Positions 1 through 6,731 are shown, counted from the stretch's first letter. The stretch is DNA of 9,061 nt from Filomicrobium sp. (GCA_021775655.1 JAJFHK010000106.1:1-9061); one strand, 5' to 3'. Translations and numbers: made by a program. The notes: generated from the sequence alone by a model not told the origin.

Positions 1-197
1 GTTTCGGGGTCGAGCGAACGGGCGAGGGACACAACTGCCCAGGTATCGCTGAGACGAAATCCGCGCTTCAAGACGTCGCGGGCGACCGCCCTGTAGAGCA
101 AACCGGTATCGAGACTCGGCAGGCCAAATCGCCTGGCGATCCTGCGCGCGAGCGTGCCCTTTCCAGATGCTGCCGGCCCGTCGATGGCGATAATCAT
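1..197 (-). CDS. cmk: Cytidylate kinase, N-terminal part (cut by window edge)
   Basis: Cytidylate kinase transfers phosphate from ATP to CMP or dCMP in the cytoplasm. Only the first 65 codons are present; the gene runs off the left edge. The start [19 protein letters not shown] contains the P-loop GPAASGKGT at residues 7-15, and [13 protein letters not shown] at about residues 28-40 is the conserved nucleotide-monophosphate-binding stretch of this family. The ATG (197-195) overlaps the aroA stop codon as ATGA, so the two genes are very probably translationally coupled in one transcript. A GGAG ribosome-binding site lies at 208-205, seven bases before the ATG. In Hyphomicrobiales aroA-cmk is commonly followed by rpsA; that gene would lie outside the window. 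The identification is firm despite the truncation. Confidence 0.96.
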   Translation of the reverse strand, partial: MIIAIDGPAASGKGTLARRIARRFGLPSLDTGLLYRAVARDVLKRGFRLSDTWAVVSLARSLDPE

Positions 198-1558
198 CCT
201 GCTGCTCCGCAAGATGATCCCGGGACAGGACCTAACACGGCACCTAGTCCCTCCATTAGTCCGATGAACTCGGGGAAGCTGGTCGCGATAATCGCGATAT
301 CGTCAACGGTAACTGGCTTGTCGGACGCGAGGCCCAGGGTCAGGAATGCCATCGCGATGCGATGATCGAGGTGAGTTGCGACCAGTCCGCCGCCCGGCAC
401 CTTGCCATTGCCGCCTATGACGACGAGGGTGTCACCCTCAATCCTGGTTGCGACCCCATTAGCATTCAACCCGTCAGCAGTTGCTGTGAGCCGATCGCTT
501 TCCTTGACGCGCAATTCGGCAAGGCCGTGCATCGCCGTTTCCCCCGATGCAAAGGCTGCTACGCAAGCCAGCACCGGATATTCGTCGATCATCGAAGGCG
601 CACGCTCGGGCGGCACGCTAACGCCCTTCAAGGCCGAATGGCGGGCACGGATATTGGCGACGGGTTCACCCCCCTCTTCACGCTGGTTTTCAAAGGTTAC
701 GTCGGCGCCCATCTCGCGCAGGGTCTCATAGAAGCCGGTCCGCGTCGGATTGATCAGGACACCATCGATGGTCACTTCCGAGCCCGGCACAATTACCGCG
801 GCGGCAATCAGGAATGCTGCTGAAGATGGGTCGGCTGGCACTTTTACATCTCGACCCTGAAGTAGCGGGTTGCCGGTGACACAGATGCGGGTCTTGCCGT
901 TTCCGTCGGGTGTCGCACTGACGTCTGCGCCGAAAAAGCGCAGCATTCGCTCCGTATGGTCGCGGGTTGGTTCGGCCTCGATAACGGTCGTTTCGCCGGC
1001 GGCATGAAGTCCTGCCAACAGAATTGCCGATTTGACCTGGGCGGATGGTACGGGAAGCTCATATTCGATCGGCACGAGATCGGACATGCCGCGCACGGTC
1101 AGCGGCAGGCGATCGCCATTGTCACTTTGAACCTCAAGCCCCATGGTCTTGAGTGGATCGAGGACCCGGGCCATTGGCCGGCGCGACAAGGAAGCGTCAC
1201 CGATCATCTCGACAGGAAAATCGTGGCCGGCCAGCACGCCCATCATCAACCGCGTCCCCGTTCCCGAGTTGCCGAAATCAAGCGGGCTTGCCGGCTGTTG
1301 CAGCCCGCCGACACCTCTCCCGGTGACTTCCCAGGAATTGCCGGTCTTCTTGGCCGGGGCACCAAGTGCCGTTACGGACCTGGCCGTATTGATGACGTCT
1401 TCGGCTTCAAGGAGCCCATCGATACGCGTCCTTCCAATGCTAAGAGCGCCGAACAGCAGCGCCCTGTGCGATATCGACTTGTCACCTGGAACGCTCAGAC
1501 GACCCCGCAATGGGGGGGACTTGCGAGCTAGGAGTGGCTTGAGCAGGACGTGCGACAC
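194..1558 (-). CDS. aroA: 3-phosphoshikimate 1-carboxyvinyltransferase (EPSP synthase), class II type
   Basis: EPSP synthase joins shikimate-3-phosphate and phosphoenolpyruvate, the sixth step of the shikimate pathway to aromatic amino acids, in the cytoplasm. With the chosen start the protein has 454 residues, normal for the family. Visible motifs, in order, are [10 protein letters not shown] near the N-terminus (substrate-binding Lys, Ser and Arg), [11 protein letters not shown] at about residues 94-103, [42 protein letters not shown] and [13 protein letters not shown] and the overall pattern match the class II, CP4-like enzymes. I chose GTG at 1558 because it gives a VSH...KP..ARKS start that aligns with the MSH...ARKS start of rhizobial/CP4 proteins and has a purine-rich AGAGA upstream. 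An in-frame GTG at 1603 would add 15 residues but has no clear ribosome-binding site. The CP4 Ala100 position is Gly here. The gene overlaps cmk by four bases. Confidence 0.96.
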   Translation of the reverse strand: MSHVLLKPLLARKSPPLRGRLSVPGDKSISHRALLFGALSIGRTRIDGLLEAEDVINTARSVTALGAPAKKTGNSWEVTGRGVGGLQQPASPLDFGNSGTGTRLMMGVLAGHDFPVEMIGDASLSRRPMARVLDPLKTMGLEVQSDNGDRLPLTVRGMSDLVPIEYELPVPSAQVKSAILLAGLHAAGETTVIEAEPTRDHTERMLRFFGADVSATPDGNGKTRICVTGNPLLQGRDVKVPADPSSAAFLIAAAVIVPGSEVTIDGVLINPTRTGFYETLREMGADVTFENQREEGGEPVANIRARHSALKGVSVPPERAPSMIDEYPVLACVAAFASGETAMHGLAELRVKESDRLTATADGLNANGVATRIEGDTLVVIGGNGKVPGGGLVATHLDHRIAMAFLTLGLASDKPVTVDDIAIIATSFPEFIGLMEGLGAVLGPVPGSSCGAAG

Positions 1559-1627
1559 GTTGGTGTCTCTTTCGTTAGCCGTGGAGAAAGCAGGGTGGGT
1601 CACTCGTTTCGTTGACCGCGCAAGGTC

Positions 1628-1656
1628 TTACAGCAATGCGCAGGCGGCCCTGTCAA
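1628..1656 (-). promoter_or_regulatory. Probable sigma70-type promoter for aroA-cmk
   Basis: On the minus strand a perfect -35 box TTGACA (1656-1651) is separated by exactly 17 bases from CTGTAA (1633-1628), which matches four of six bases of the -10 consensus. Transcription would begin near 1621. This gives a leader of about 60 bases to the preferred aroA start at 1558, or under 20 bases to the GTG at 1603. Spacing and position fit; expression has not been shown. Confidence 0.5.
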
Positions 1657-1799
1657 TGCCGGGCTTTCGGCGAGGAGCTCAAGCCGCTGCCCGATCAAGA
1701 CTTGCGATCTCATGAGGATCTGGTTTTGACAGCAGCCGTGCTGTGTGGCAGAGGGCGGCGACACATTTCTCACGGAATCACAAAGAGGCATATCAGACG

Positions 1800-2174
1800 A
1801 TGCAAGCTGCCGATGCCCGCGGTACGAAACGGACCTGCCAGAACGATGAATGTGGCGGCCGCTTCTACGACTTGAACCGCGATCCAATCATCTGCCCGAT
1901 CTGTGAGGCAGCCTACGTCATCGCACACGCGCCTCCCGGCGCCGTCATTGTTGATGAAGTCAAACCGAAAGAAGCCAAGGAAACCAAGCCCGACGCCGAG
2001 AACGATGAGAAGGCGACGGAAGACGGCGAACTGGCTGATCTCGATACCGATGACGCGATTGCCGACGATGACGATGATGACGCCGATACGTTCCTTGAGG
2101 ACGAGGAAGAAGACGACGGCAACGTCAAGGATATCATCCCAGGCATCGCTGACGGCGACAAAGAAGAGACTTGA
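1800..2174 (+). CDS. TIGR02300-family zinc-ribbon protein with acidic tail, function unknown
   Basis: A 124-residue protein recognisable as the TIGR02300 family, which is conserved in Hyphomicrobiales and has no established function. The N-terminal part reads GTKRTCQNDECGGRFYDL and then DPIICPIC. Cysteines 13, 18, 32 and 35 could bind one zinc ion, although the first pair is spaced C-x4-C where I recall C-x2-C as usual. From about residue 55 the chain is rich in Asp, Glu and Lys, with a run of Asp and a DTFLEDEEEDD stretch followed by NVKDIIPG, the typical end of the family. The ATG at 1800 is preceded by AAAGAGG (1782-1788). A longer in-frame reading from 1743 adds residues unlike the family and is not preferred. 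The gene diverges from aroA, an arrangement common in this order; a TTGACA at 1726-1731 might be its -35 box but no good -10 follows. Confidence 0.88.
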   Translation: MQAADARGTKRTCQNDECGGRFYDLNRDPIICPICEAAYVIAHAPPGAVIVDEVKPKEAKETKPDAENDEKATEDGELADLDTDDAIADDDDDDADTFLEDEEEDDGNVKDIIPGIADGDKEET

Positions 2175-2305
2175 TAATCCCGTGCGAACTGCCGCGGCTT
2201 AGAAATTTTGGCTTGCAGTTCGTTTCGTCAGACCGTAATCAACGCGATCTCAGCTAGTGCGGGCCGACCAAATTCGCTCTATGCTGTTCCCAACACCTAA
2301 ATCAT

Positions 2306-2381
<76 letters not shown>

Positions 2382-2389
2382 TTTTCATT

Positions 2390-2421
2390 GCGCCTTCGGA
2401 TGCCCACACAGCATCCGGCGC
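2390..2421 (+). other. Strong stem-loop nine bases after the tRNA
   Basis: CGGATGC (2397-2403) pairs with GCATCCG (2411-2417) around a seven-base loop. After a three-base bulge (CTT, 2394-2396), GCGC (2390-2393) pairs with GCGC (2418-2421), giving 11 pairs in all. It sits where a terminator or 3' processing signal for the tRNA transcript would be. No run of T follows, so an intrinsic terminator is possible but not convincing; it could equally be a leftover of an inserted element. Confidence 0.5.
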
Positions 2422-2454
2422 GTCACGGTTCGGGTTTGAGGTTTTACCTCCAAC

Positions 2455-2467
2455 CTCCACCATTTTC
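2455..2467 (+). repeat. Partial third copy of the tRNA 3' end and its flank
   Basis: CTCCACCATTTTC here is identical to 2374-2386, which spans the last acceptor bases, CCA and the first five bases beyond the tRNA. The bases just before it (CCTCCAAC against CCCTCAG) are similar but no longer exact. Unlike the copy at 2575, this one shares the downstream TTTTC rather than the upstream T-arm sequence. It may be a decayed att copy or a short duplication; the length is small enough that chance is not excluded. Confidence 0.4.
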
Positions 2468-2540
2468 TCTAATATCAAGGCTTCGCACCAACAGCTGATG
2501 CGGTGGCATATCAGGGATCGAACACCTGAATTTTGGTTTT

Positions 2541-2565
2541 GCCACACTTCGCAAGCTTGTGTGGC
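2541..2565 (+). repeat. Perfect 7-bp inverted repeat just before the second att-like copy
   Basis: GCCACAC (2541-2547) and GTGTGGC (2559-2565) are exact inverted repeats with an 11-base spacer, ending ten bases before the second tRNA-end repeat. This position resembles where recombinase or accessory-protein arm sites occur next to att cores, but that role is only inferred. Confidence 0.4.
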
Positions 2566-2574
2566 GTGGTTCTT

Positions 2575-2592
2575 TTCCCCTCAGCTCCACCA
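2575..2592 (+). repeat. Direct repeat copy 2 of tRNA-Ala 3' end (candidate att core)
   Basis: An exact 18-base copy of the tRNA-Ala 3' end (2364-2381), including CCA, with no tRNA body in front of it. Together the copies bracket only 193 bases. This is too little for an intact integrative element, so it may be a scar of an excised or collapsed element, or the near border of a larger one. Confidence 0.85.
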
Positions 2593-2980
2593 ATAATTCA
2601 ATCTAAACTGCTGATATAAAAGTCCTTTTCGATGTGTCGTTCGTGCGGCCCCGGCAATTGCCCTAGAGCGATACGCCCTCGTTTCCACGGACCTCTCCCC
2701 AACGTCTCCTCGACCGGTGTTTGAGTATTGTGCCTCCTCGGCCATCGGCCGGCTGGTTGCACCGAGCGCATTGGCAATCGGCGGTGGTCCGCTCCACAAT
2801 GCGCTCTCACTATGAGCTAGAGTTTTCGACCTCTTTTGCCATCGACGGTCTGGTATCGTCGATGGGTTTCATCAGTGATGATCGAGGACCTTTGAAGCGG
2901 CAGGGTCAAGCCTCATAAGTTGCCGCAAAATAATCCAATATTTAACAGACGAGGATTGCTGATTCCTCACAAACTTTTCG

Positions 2981-3087
2981 GTGCGGAGTGGCGTGTCCGT
3001 AATACGAGCCCTTGGCTTATTCAAATCTCAAAGCAGGACTTCGGACCCCCTGAAAAACTTCAACCCTTACGCTTCGCCACTCCGCAC
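2981..3087. repeat. Perfect 13-bp inverted repeat enclosing 81 bases
   Basis: GTGCGGAGTGGCG at 2981-2993 is the exact reverse complement of CGCCACTCCGCAC at 3075-3087. Outside the perfect arms there is further loose similarity (CAAACTTTTCG on the left, CAAAGATTTGCGAT on the reverse of the right). The whole could be a small non-autonomous element, an RNA hairpin or a protein-binding pair. No coding sequence explains it. Confidence 0.65.
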
Positions 3088-3385
3088 ATCGCAAATCTTT
3101 GCGAATATAACTTTCACGTTGCAATGCGGGCTCGCACAAATTTCGATGCCCATCTTGAAATTACAGCGTTAAAAAAACCAGCTGCGAAAACTGTTCGATG
3201 CGAATTCGTTGGCATCTGCCATCACAGCCGGCCGCTGATACGAGAATTGCTCTGGCAGTATGAATCAAGGTTTACCCAGTGGTGGCTCCCCAGGCCCAGC
3301 GCCAGAGAAATTGGCTGCTCCTCATCATTTTTGGGGAGGCAAGGTGGCTAGGCATCGGCGAGTATCACTCCCTTTGAGATTAAGC

Positions 3386-3402
3386 GATGCTTGCAACGCA
3401 TC
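3386..3402. promoter_or_regulatory. Dyad GATGC-N7-GCATC upstream of the LuxR-type gene
   Basis: GATGC (3386-3390) and GCATC (3398-3402) are perfect inverted repeats, and the spacer contains the palindrome TTGCAA. It lies about 145 bases before the regulator's start and about 60 bases upstream of its likely -35 box. It is a candidate operator only; no family match is claimed. Confidence 0.3.
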
Positions 3403-3409
3403 AATCCCT

Positions 3410-3425
3410 GCAGTGTTCAGACTGC
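3410..3425. promoter_or_regulatory. Dyad GCAGT-N6-ACTGC upstream of the LuxR-type gene
   Basis: GCAGT (3410-3414) and ACTGC (3421-3425) form a perfect dyad with a six-base centre, flanked by CT and TGG, so the extended 20 bases have a partial CTG...CTG look. Size and position are compatible with a lux-box-like operator for autoregulation, but it does not match a canonical lux or tra box. Confidence 0.3.
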
Positions 3426-3463
3426 TGGCTCAAAAGGCGACTTTCCTCGGTGGATGTGGAACG

Positions 3464-3492
3464 TTGGCATTCTTGATGCGTTGAATCATATT
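3464..3492 (+). promoter_or_regulatory. Probable promoter of the LuxR-type gene
   Basis: TTGGCA (3464-3469, five of six bases of the -35 consensus) is followed after exactly 17 bases by CATATT (3487-3492, four of six of the -10 consensus). Transcription would start near 3499, giving a leader of about 47 bases to the ATG at 3546. Confidence 0.4.
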
Positions 3493-3545
3493 AGCATTGA
3501 TGCGATAGCGATCTGCCATTTTGCACCCAACCAGGCGAGCCTTTG

Positions 3546-4331
3546 ATGATGTCCGACACTCCCCGTCTCTGCGGAGCGCTGTCGCCACAGACCGGGAACG
3601 ATACGCTTTCAATTGTGTCGGGCCAACCGACGTTGGTGCGGCTGCGTCAAATGCCGTCGCAGGCCGATTCTGCGTTCGAGAGCTTGCGGGCGCTCTCGGA
3701 CCACCTATTGGACGTTTTCGGCGCACGGCTGGTGTTCGTTTCGTGCCGGGATACATTGACGCAAAACGCTCCCGAAATGCTGTTCGATACGGCCCGATCC
3801 GCTTTTGCCGCCGAGCGCGCGCAATTGTTTGGGTTTGAGATGCCGCTTGACGTCGCGATTGGGATGAGCGGTCGGCCGCTTATTTGGCACCCAACGTCCG
3901 ACATCATCGCGATCTCCGAGAAAACTTCAGACGATGCATTGCCAATTGCTGGCTCGGCGCCTCCGACGCTGATCGCAGTCCCCTACCAATGTGGACCCTT
4001 GCTGGCTCTGTGCGTGGTCCAGCCGGCAAATGAGCCGGCGTGCGAGACGCACAATCTCGATCCGATCGCGTGGCATTGCATGCAATATCTGCCCGAGCAC
4101 TTCCGGCATCATCCCTTACGACAGTCAGCTCGTCCTCAGCTGTTGTCGCCGCAGGAAGAGCGGATCATATTGAGATGTGGCGATGGTTTGACGGACAAGG
4201 AAATCGGCCGGGAGATGGGGATTAGCCCGCATACCGTACGCACGCACATCAATGGTGCCAAAGCCAAGCTCGGCGCCAAGAACAAGACCCATGCGGTGAA
4301 GCTATTCAATGAGTTATCAGCCACGCTGTGA
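3546..4331 (+). CDS. LuxR-family transcriptional regulator without a neighbouring synthase
   Basis: A 261-residue protein of the length usual for quorum-sensing LuxR regulators. Residues 199-261 form a clear LuxR/GerE DNA-binding domain: LSPQEERIIL, then GLTDKEIGREMGISPHTVRTH, then AKAKLGAKNKTHAV, with the expected Gly, Glu-Ile, Thr-Val, His and Lys-Leu positions. The Trp often found after the first helix is replaced (LRCGDG). The N-terminal two-thirds fits the size of an autoinducer-binding domain, but I cannot place the usual Trp-Tyr-Asp-Pro-Trp acyl-homoserine-lactone contacts; PLIWHPTS and TLIAVPYQCGPLLAL may be the strands around the pocket. AGGCGAG at 3533-3539 can serve ATG 3546 or the adjacent ATG 3549; an in-frame TTG at 3543 is less likely. 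No luxI-like gene is in the window. Two dyads upstream suggest self-regulation. Whether it senses a lactone or another ligand is open. Confidence 0.85.
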   Translation: MMSDTPRLCGALSPQTGNDTLSIVSGQPTLVRLRQMPSQADSAFESLRALSDHLLDVFGARLVFVSCRDTLTQNAPEMLFDTARSAFAAERAQLFGFEMPLDVAIGMSGRPLIWHPTSDIIAISEKTSDDALPIAGSAPPTLIAVPYQCGPLLALCVVQPANEPACETHNLDPIAWHCMQYLPEHFRHHPLRQSARPQLLSPQEERIILRCGDGLTDKEIGREMGISPHTVRTHINGAKAKLGAKNKTHAVKLFNELSATL

Positions 4332-4382
4332 ACGCAACAGAATCGGCATAGCCAACTTAGAGTTCCGGCTTCTTATCAGGCG

Positions 4383-4721
4383 TCAGTCGTGATTGCGCGC
4401 TATGACTGATTTAACGTCGGCCAGGAGGCGATCCGCGTAAACGTCGAATTCCTCGGACTCATCTGTTAATTGGCGCATCTGCTGAAGAATGAATTCGATC
4501 TTTGGCAGCAATTCTTCAACCCCGCTGACTTCGTATTCGAGACAAGCCGCTTCCGCGGCATCAATCACGCACACATTGTCAGAAAATCCAAAAGTATGCG
4601 GGACCTCGCCAAAACCTTTTTGTTGAGGGTCTGATCCTGCATCGCAGGCGCCTTGTGGGTTGCGAGCGGAAGCCGCCACACTCTCCAAAAAGACTCGTTC
4701 CAACTCCTTGAATTCCACCAT
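4383..4721 (-). CDS. Small acidic hypothetical protein
   Basis: I do not recognise this protein. With the ATG at 4721 it has 112 residues; an in-frame ATG at 4742 would add seven (MRGVRRI). GAGGGG at 4740-4735 lies 13 bases before the inner ATG, somewhat far, while nothing suitable precedes the outer one. Codon use and composition look like a real gene. The middle (HTFGFSDNVCVIDAAEAACLEYE) may be compact, and the last 45 residues (VEELLPKIEFILQQMRQL and DVYADRLLADVKSVIA) look helical and rich in Glu/Asp. There is no signal peptide or membrane segment, so it should be cytoplasmic. It converges on the LuxR-type gene with 51 bases between the stop codons. A functional link to that regulator, for instance as an antagonist, is only a guess from position. 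Confidence 0.55.
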   Translation of the reverse strand: MVEFKELERVFLESVAASARNPQGACDAGSDPQQKGFGEVPHTFGFSDNVCVIDAAEAACLEYEVSGVEELLPKIEFILQQMRQLTDESEEFDVYADRLLADVKSVIARNHD

Positions 4722-4742
4722 TATACGTCTAACGCCCCTCAT

Positions 4743-5288
4743 CGGCGACGGTGTTGAGATGGCGCACCGCTACAGCAACGTAAATTGGCTGTAAAGTTGG
4801 TCGGCCGCCAACAATTGGGACTGGCCGATTCTAGGACGCGACGACGTTAGTGCCAATAAAAATCAGCTTATTCAATTTGAAGTTGTCTTGTTGGTTTATG
4901 CCACCTACGCGGTTCGGTCGAATTTGTAGCGAATGCTTTTCAGAACCGCCCCAGCCGCCATCACCGATTGAAAATTTCGAAATCTACTGGTGCGGTATCA
5001 ATAAATTCTGTGCCCGCAGATCAATCAAGCTGTTAAAAATGACGATTGAACTCCCCTGAATGCAATTGGAGTTGGGAGTGCAACGAGCCTTTTAGGAGAG
5101 TTGGGCGATCCGCGAAAGATTGCGCGTCGTGCGTATGGATTTTGTTATAGATTATTAAAACAGACATGCTCGGCGGTGGTCCCGCCACCCGCTGCACATG
5201 GATTACTTTGCTCGTGTTGTCAGCACGGTCGGTAGTTGGCTTGATCCCTTGAGTACTTACTCGAAGTTTCCTGACGTTTGGTAGATTA
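4743..5288. other. Intergenic stretch of about 550 bases before trkH
   Basis: No convincing gene is visible. A 69-codon open frame at 4850-5059 lacks a good start and a plausible composition. Sampled lines are about 43-50% GC, lower than the genes to the right. Visible structures are an imperfect stem-loop at 4801-4828 (TCGGCC/GGCCGA with inner CCAA/TTGG) and alternative short pairings at 5049-5079 (AACTCC with GGAGTT, or ACTCCC with GGGAGT). An AT-rich TTATAGATTATTAAAA lies near 5145-5161, which could hold a -10 element. I find no strong promoter for trkH. The right limit of the suspected accessory DNA may lie here. Confidence 0.45.
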
Positions 5289-6731
5289 ATGCGCTTCCGA
5301 CGCATCTCGCTGACTATTGGCATCACACTTTGCGCACTTGCCGCACTCATGTTGCTGCCCGCGTTGATCGATCTGGTTGACGCCAACCAGGATTGGCAGG
5401 TGTTCCTTGTCTCCTCGATGCTCACCTTCTTTATCGGAGGGCTCTTTGTCTTTTCCGGAATAGACCTTGAGAGCAGCGAAATCGAGTTGAAGGAAGGCTT
5501 CGTTCTGACGACCCTGAGCTGGCTCGTAACGGCCGGGTTCTCGGCATTGCCTTTCGTCGGGCTCGGACTTGGCTATACGGATGCTTATTTTGAAGCCATG
5601 AGCGGCCTGACCACGACCGGATCGACAGTGCTATCCGGGCTCGATAATTTGCCGCGCGGCATCTTACTATGGCGCTCGCTTCTGCAGGGTCTCGGGGGAA
5701 TAGGTATAGTTGTGACCGCAATTGTGATGCTGCCATTTTTGCGCGTCGGCGGCATGCAGCTGTTTCACACAGAGAGCTCGGACCGGTCCGAGAAAATCCT
5801 GCCGCGGTCCGCTCAACTTATTGTTTTTATAGTTAAAATATACGTTAGCCTCATCGTCCTTTGCACACTCACTTTCGGGTTACTGGGTATGACGGCGTTC
5901 GATGCGATCTGTCATGCATTGACCACGGTATCGACCGGTGGATTCTCGACGCACGACGAAAGTTTCGGCTTTTACAAATCAGCCCCACTCGAATGGGCGT
6001 GCATCGCGTTTATGGTCCTTGGCGCGTTGCCGTTCGTTGTCTTGATAAAAGCGGTCAACGGTCGCTCCAGCGAAGTCTGGCGTGACACACAAGTCCGCGG
6101 TTTCGTTGGATTTCTCGCCGGTGTCTCCGTCTTGCTGGCGATCTGGCTCGCCGAAACGAGTGAGATCGAATTCTGGGATGCGCTTCTGCTGGCTTCCTTC
6201 AACGTTGTTTCCATCACGACGACAACAGGATTTGCCAACATCGACTACATGGAATGGGGGCCGTTTGCGATCGGCCTGATCTTCCTTCTCACCTTCGTTG
6301 GTGGCTGTGCGGGGTCGACCTCCGGCGGCATCAAGACTTATCGCTTTCAGGTTGCTGGCCTATTGATAAAGGGGCACTTCCTGTCTTTGATGTCGCCACA
6401 CAGGATCTCACCGTTGAGATATAACCGCCGCCGGTTGCCTGAAGACGTCCCATTCTCCGTCATTGCGTTTCTGGCGGTCTATATGGCTACGGTCGCCTTC
6501 TTCACCCTGCTGCTGGCCGGCCTTGGCATCGACCTCATTACGTGCCTCAGCGCCGCGGCGACGGCCGTCGGCAATGTCGGACCAGGGCTTGGCGATACGA
6601 TTGGCCCGGCGGGCAATTTCGCATCCCTTCCGCTGGCCGCGAAGTGGGCGTTGTCGGCAGCGATGCTGCTTGGCCGGCTTGAGCTTTTCACAGTACTGGT
6701 TCTAATGAGGCCGGAATTCTGGCGCGACTGA
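5289..6731 (+). CDS. TrkH-family potassium uptake protein
   Basis: Integral membrane subunit of a Trk-type potassium uptake system, moving K+ across the inner membrane together with a cytosolic TrkA subunit. The protein has 480 residues, normal for TrkH. It begins with a hydrophobic segment (about residues 8-30) and shows the four pore-loop filters of the family: TTTGST (108-113), TVSTGGFST (213-221), TTTTGFAN (310-317) and AVGNVGPGLG (426-435). The GGCAGSTSGGIKTYR segment (338-352) is the conserved intramembrane gating loop after the third filter. All filter glycines are present, so it should be functional. The ATG at 5289 has only a weak upstream GGTAG; no better start is near. No trkA is adjacent, which is common because TrkA is often encoded elsewhere. 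TrkG and KtrB relatives share the fold, but length and motifs favour TrkH. Confidence 0.92.
   Translation: MRFRRISLTIGITLCALAALMLLPALIDLVDANQDWQVFLVSSMLTFFIGGLFVFSGIDLESSEIELKEGFVLTTLSWLVTAGFSALPFVGLGLGYTDAYFEAMSGLTTTGSTVLSGLDNLPRGILLWRSLLQGLGGIGIVVTAIVMLPFLRVGGMQLFHTESSDRSEKILPRSAQLIVFIVKIYVSLIVLCTLTFGLLGMTAFDAICHALTTVSTGGFSTHDESFGFYKSAPLEWACIAFMVLGALPFVVLIKAVNGRSSEVWRDTQVRGFVGFLAGVSVLLAIWLAETSEIEFWDALLLASFNVVSITTTTGFANIDYMEWGPFAIGLIFLLTFVGGCAGSTSGGIKTYRFQVAGLLIKGHFLSLMSPHRISPLRYNRRRLPEDVPFSVIAFLAVYMATVAFFTLLLAGLGIDLITCLSAAATAVGNVGPGLGDTIGPAGNFASLPLAAKWALSAAMLLGRLELFTVLVLMRPEFWRD

Larger units (their letters stand above)
2593..3545. other. Gene-poor stretch of about 950 bases downstream of the att-like repeat
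   Basis: I see no convincing gene here. One open frame on the plus strand, from 2615 to the TGA at 2813-2815, has protein-like composition (it ends PSALAIGGGPLHNALSL) but no start codon at its front; it may be a remnant of a gene end. A second open frame, 2920-3351, would start with TTG without a ribosome-binding site and resembles nothing I know. One sampled line (2881-2940) is 47% GC, well below the neighbouring genes. The stretch holds a perfect 13-bp inverted repeat (2981-3087), two dyads (3386-3402, 3410-3425) and a likely promoter for the regulator gene that follows. Confidence 0.5.

Noticed and set aside
362..1531. Several plus-strand open frames of 109-191 codons across this stretch
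   Set aside because: They lie opposite aroA, whose full set of EPSP synthase motifs is on the minus strand. Their translations show no recognisable pattern.
2920..3351. A 143-codon plus-strand open frame
   Set aside because: It would need a TTG start with no ribosome-binding site, spans the 13-bp inverted repeat, and its translation resembles no protein I know. It was not called as a gene but is noted in the region entry.
3380..3545. A canonical lux box, tra box or nod box upstream of the regulator
   Set aside because: The dyads found do not match those consensus forms; calling them such would overstate the evidence.
4850..5059. A 69-codon plus-strand open frame before trkH
   Set aside because: No credible start signal, and an odd Cys/Pro/Trp-rich composition in AT-rich DNA. 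Probably chance.
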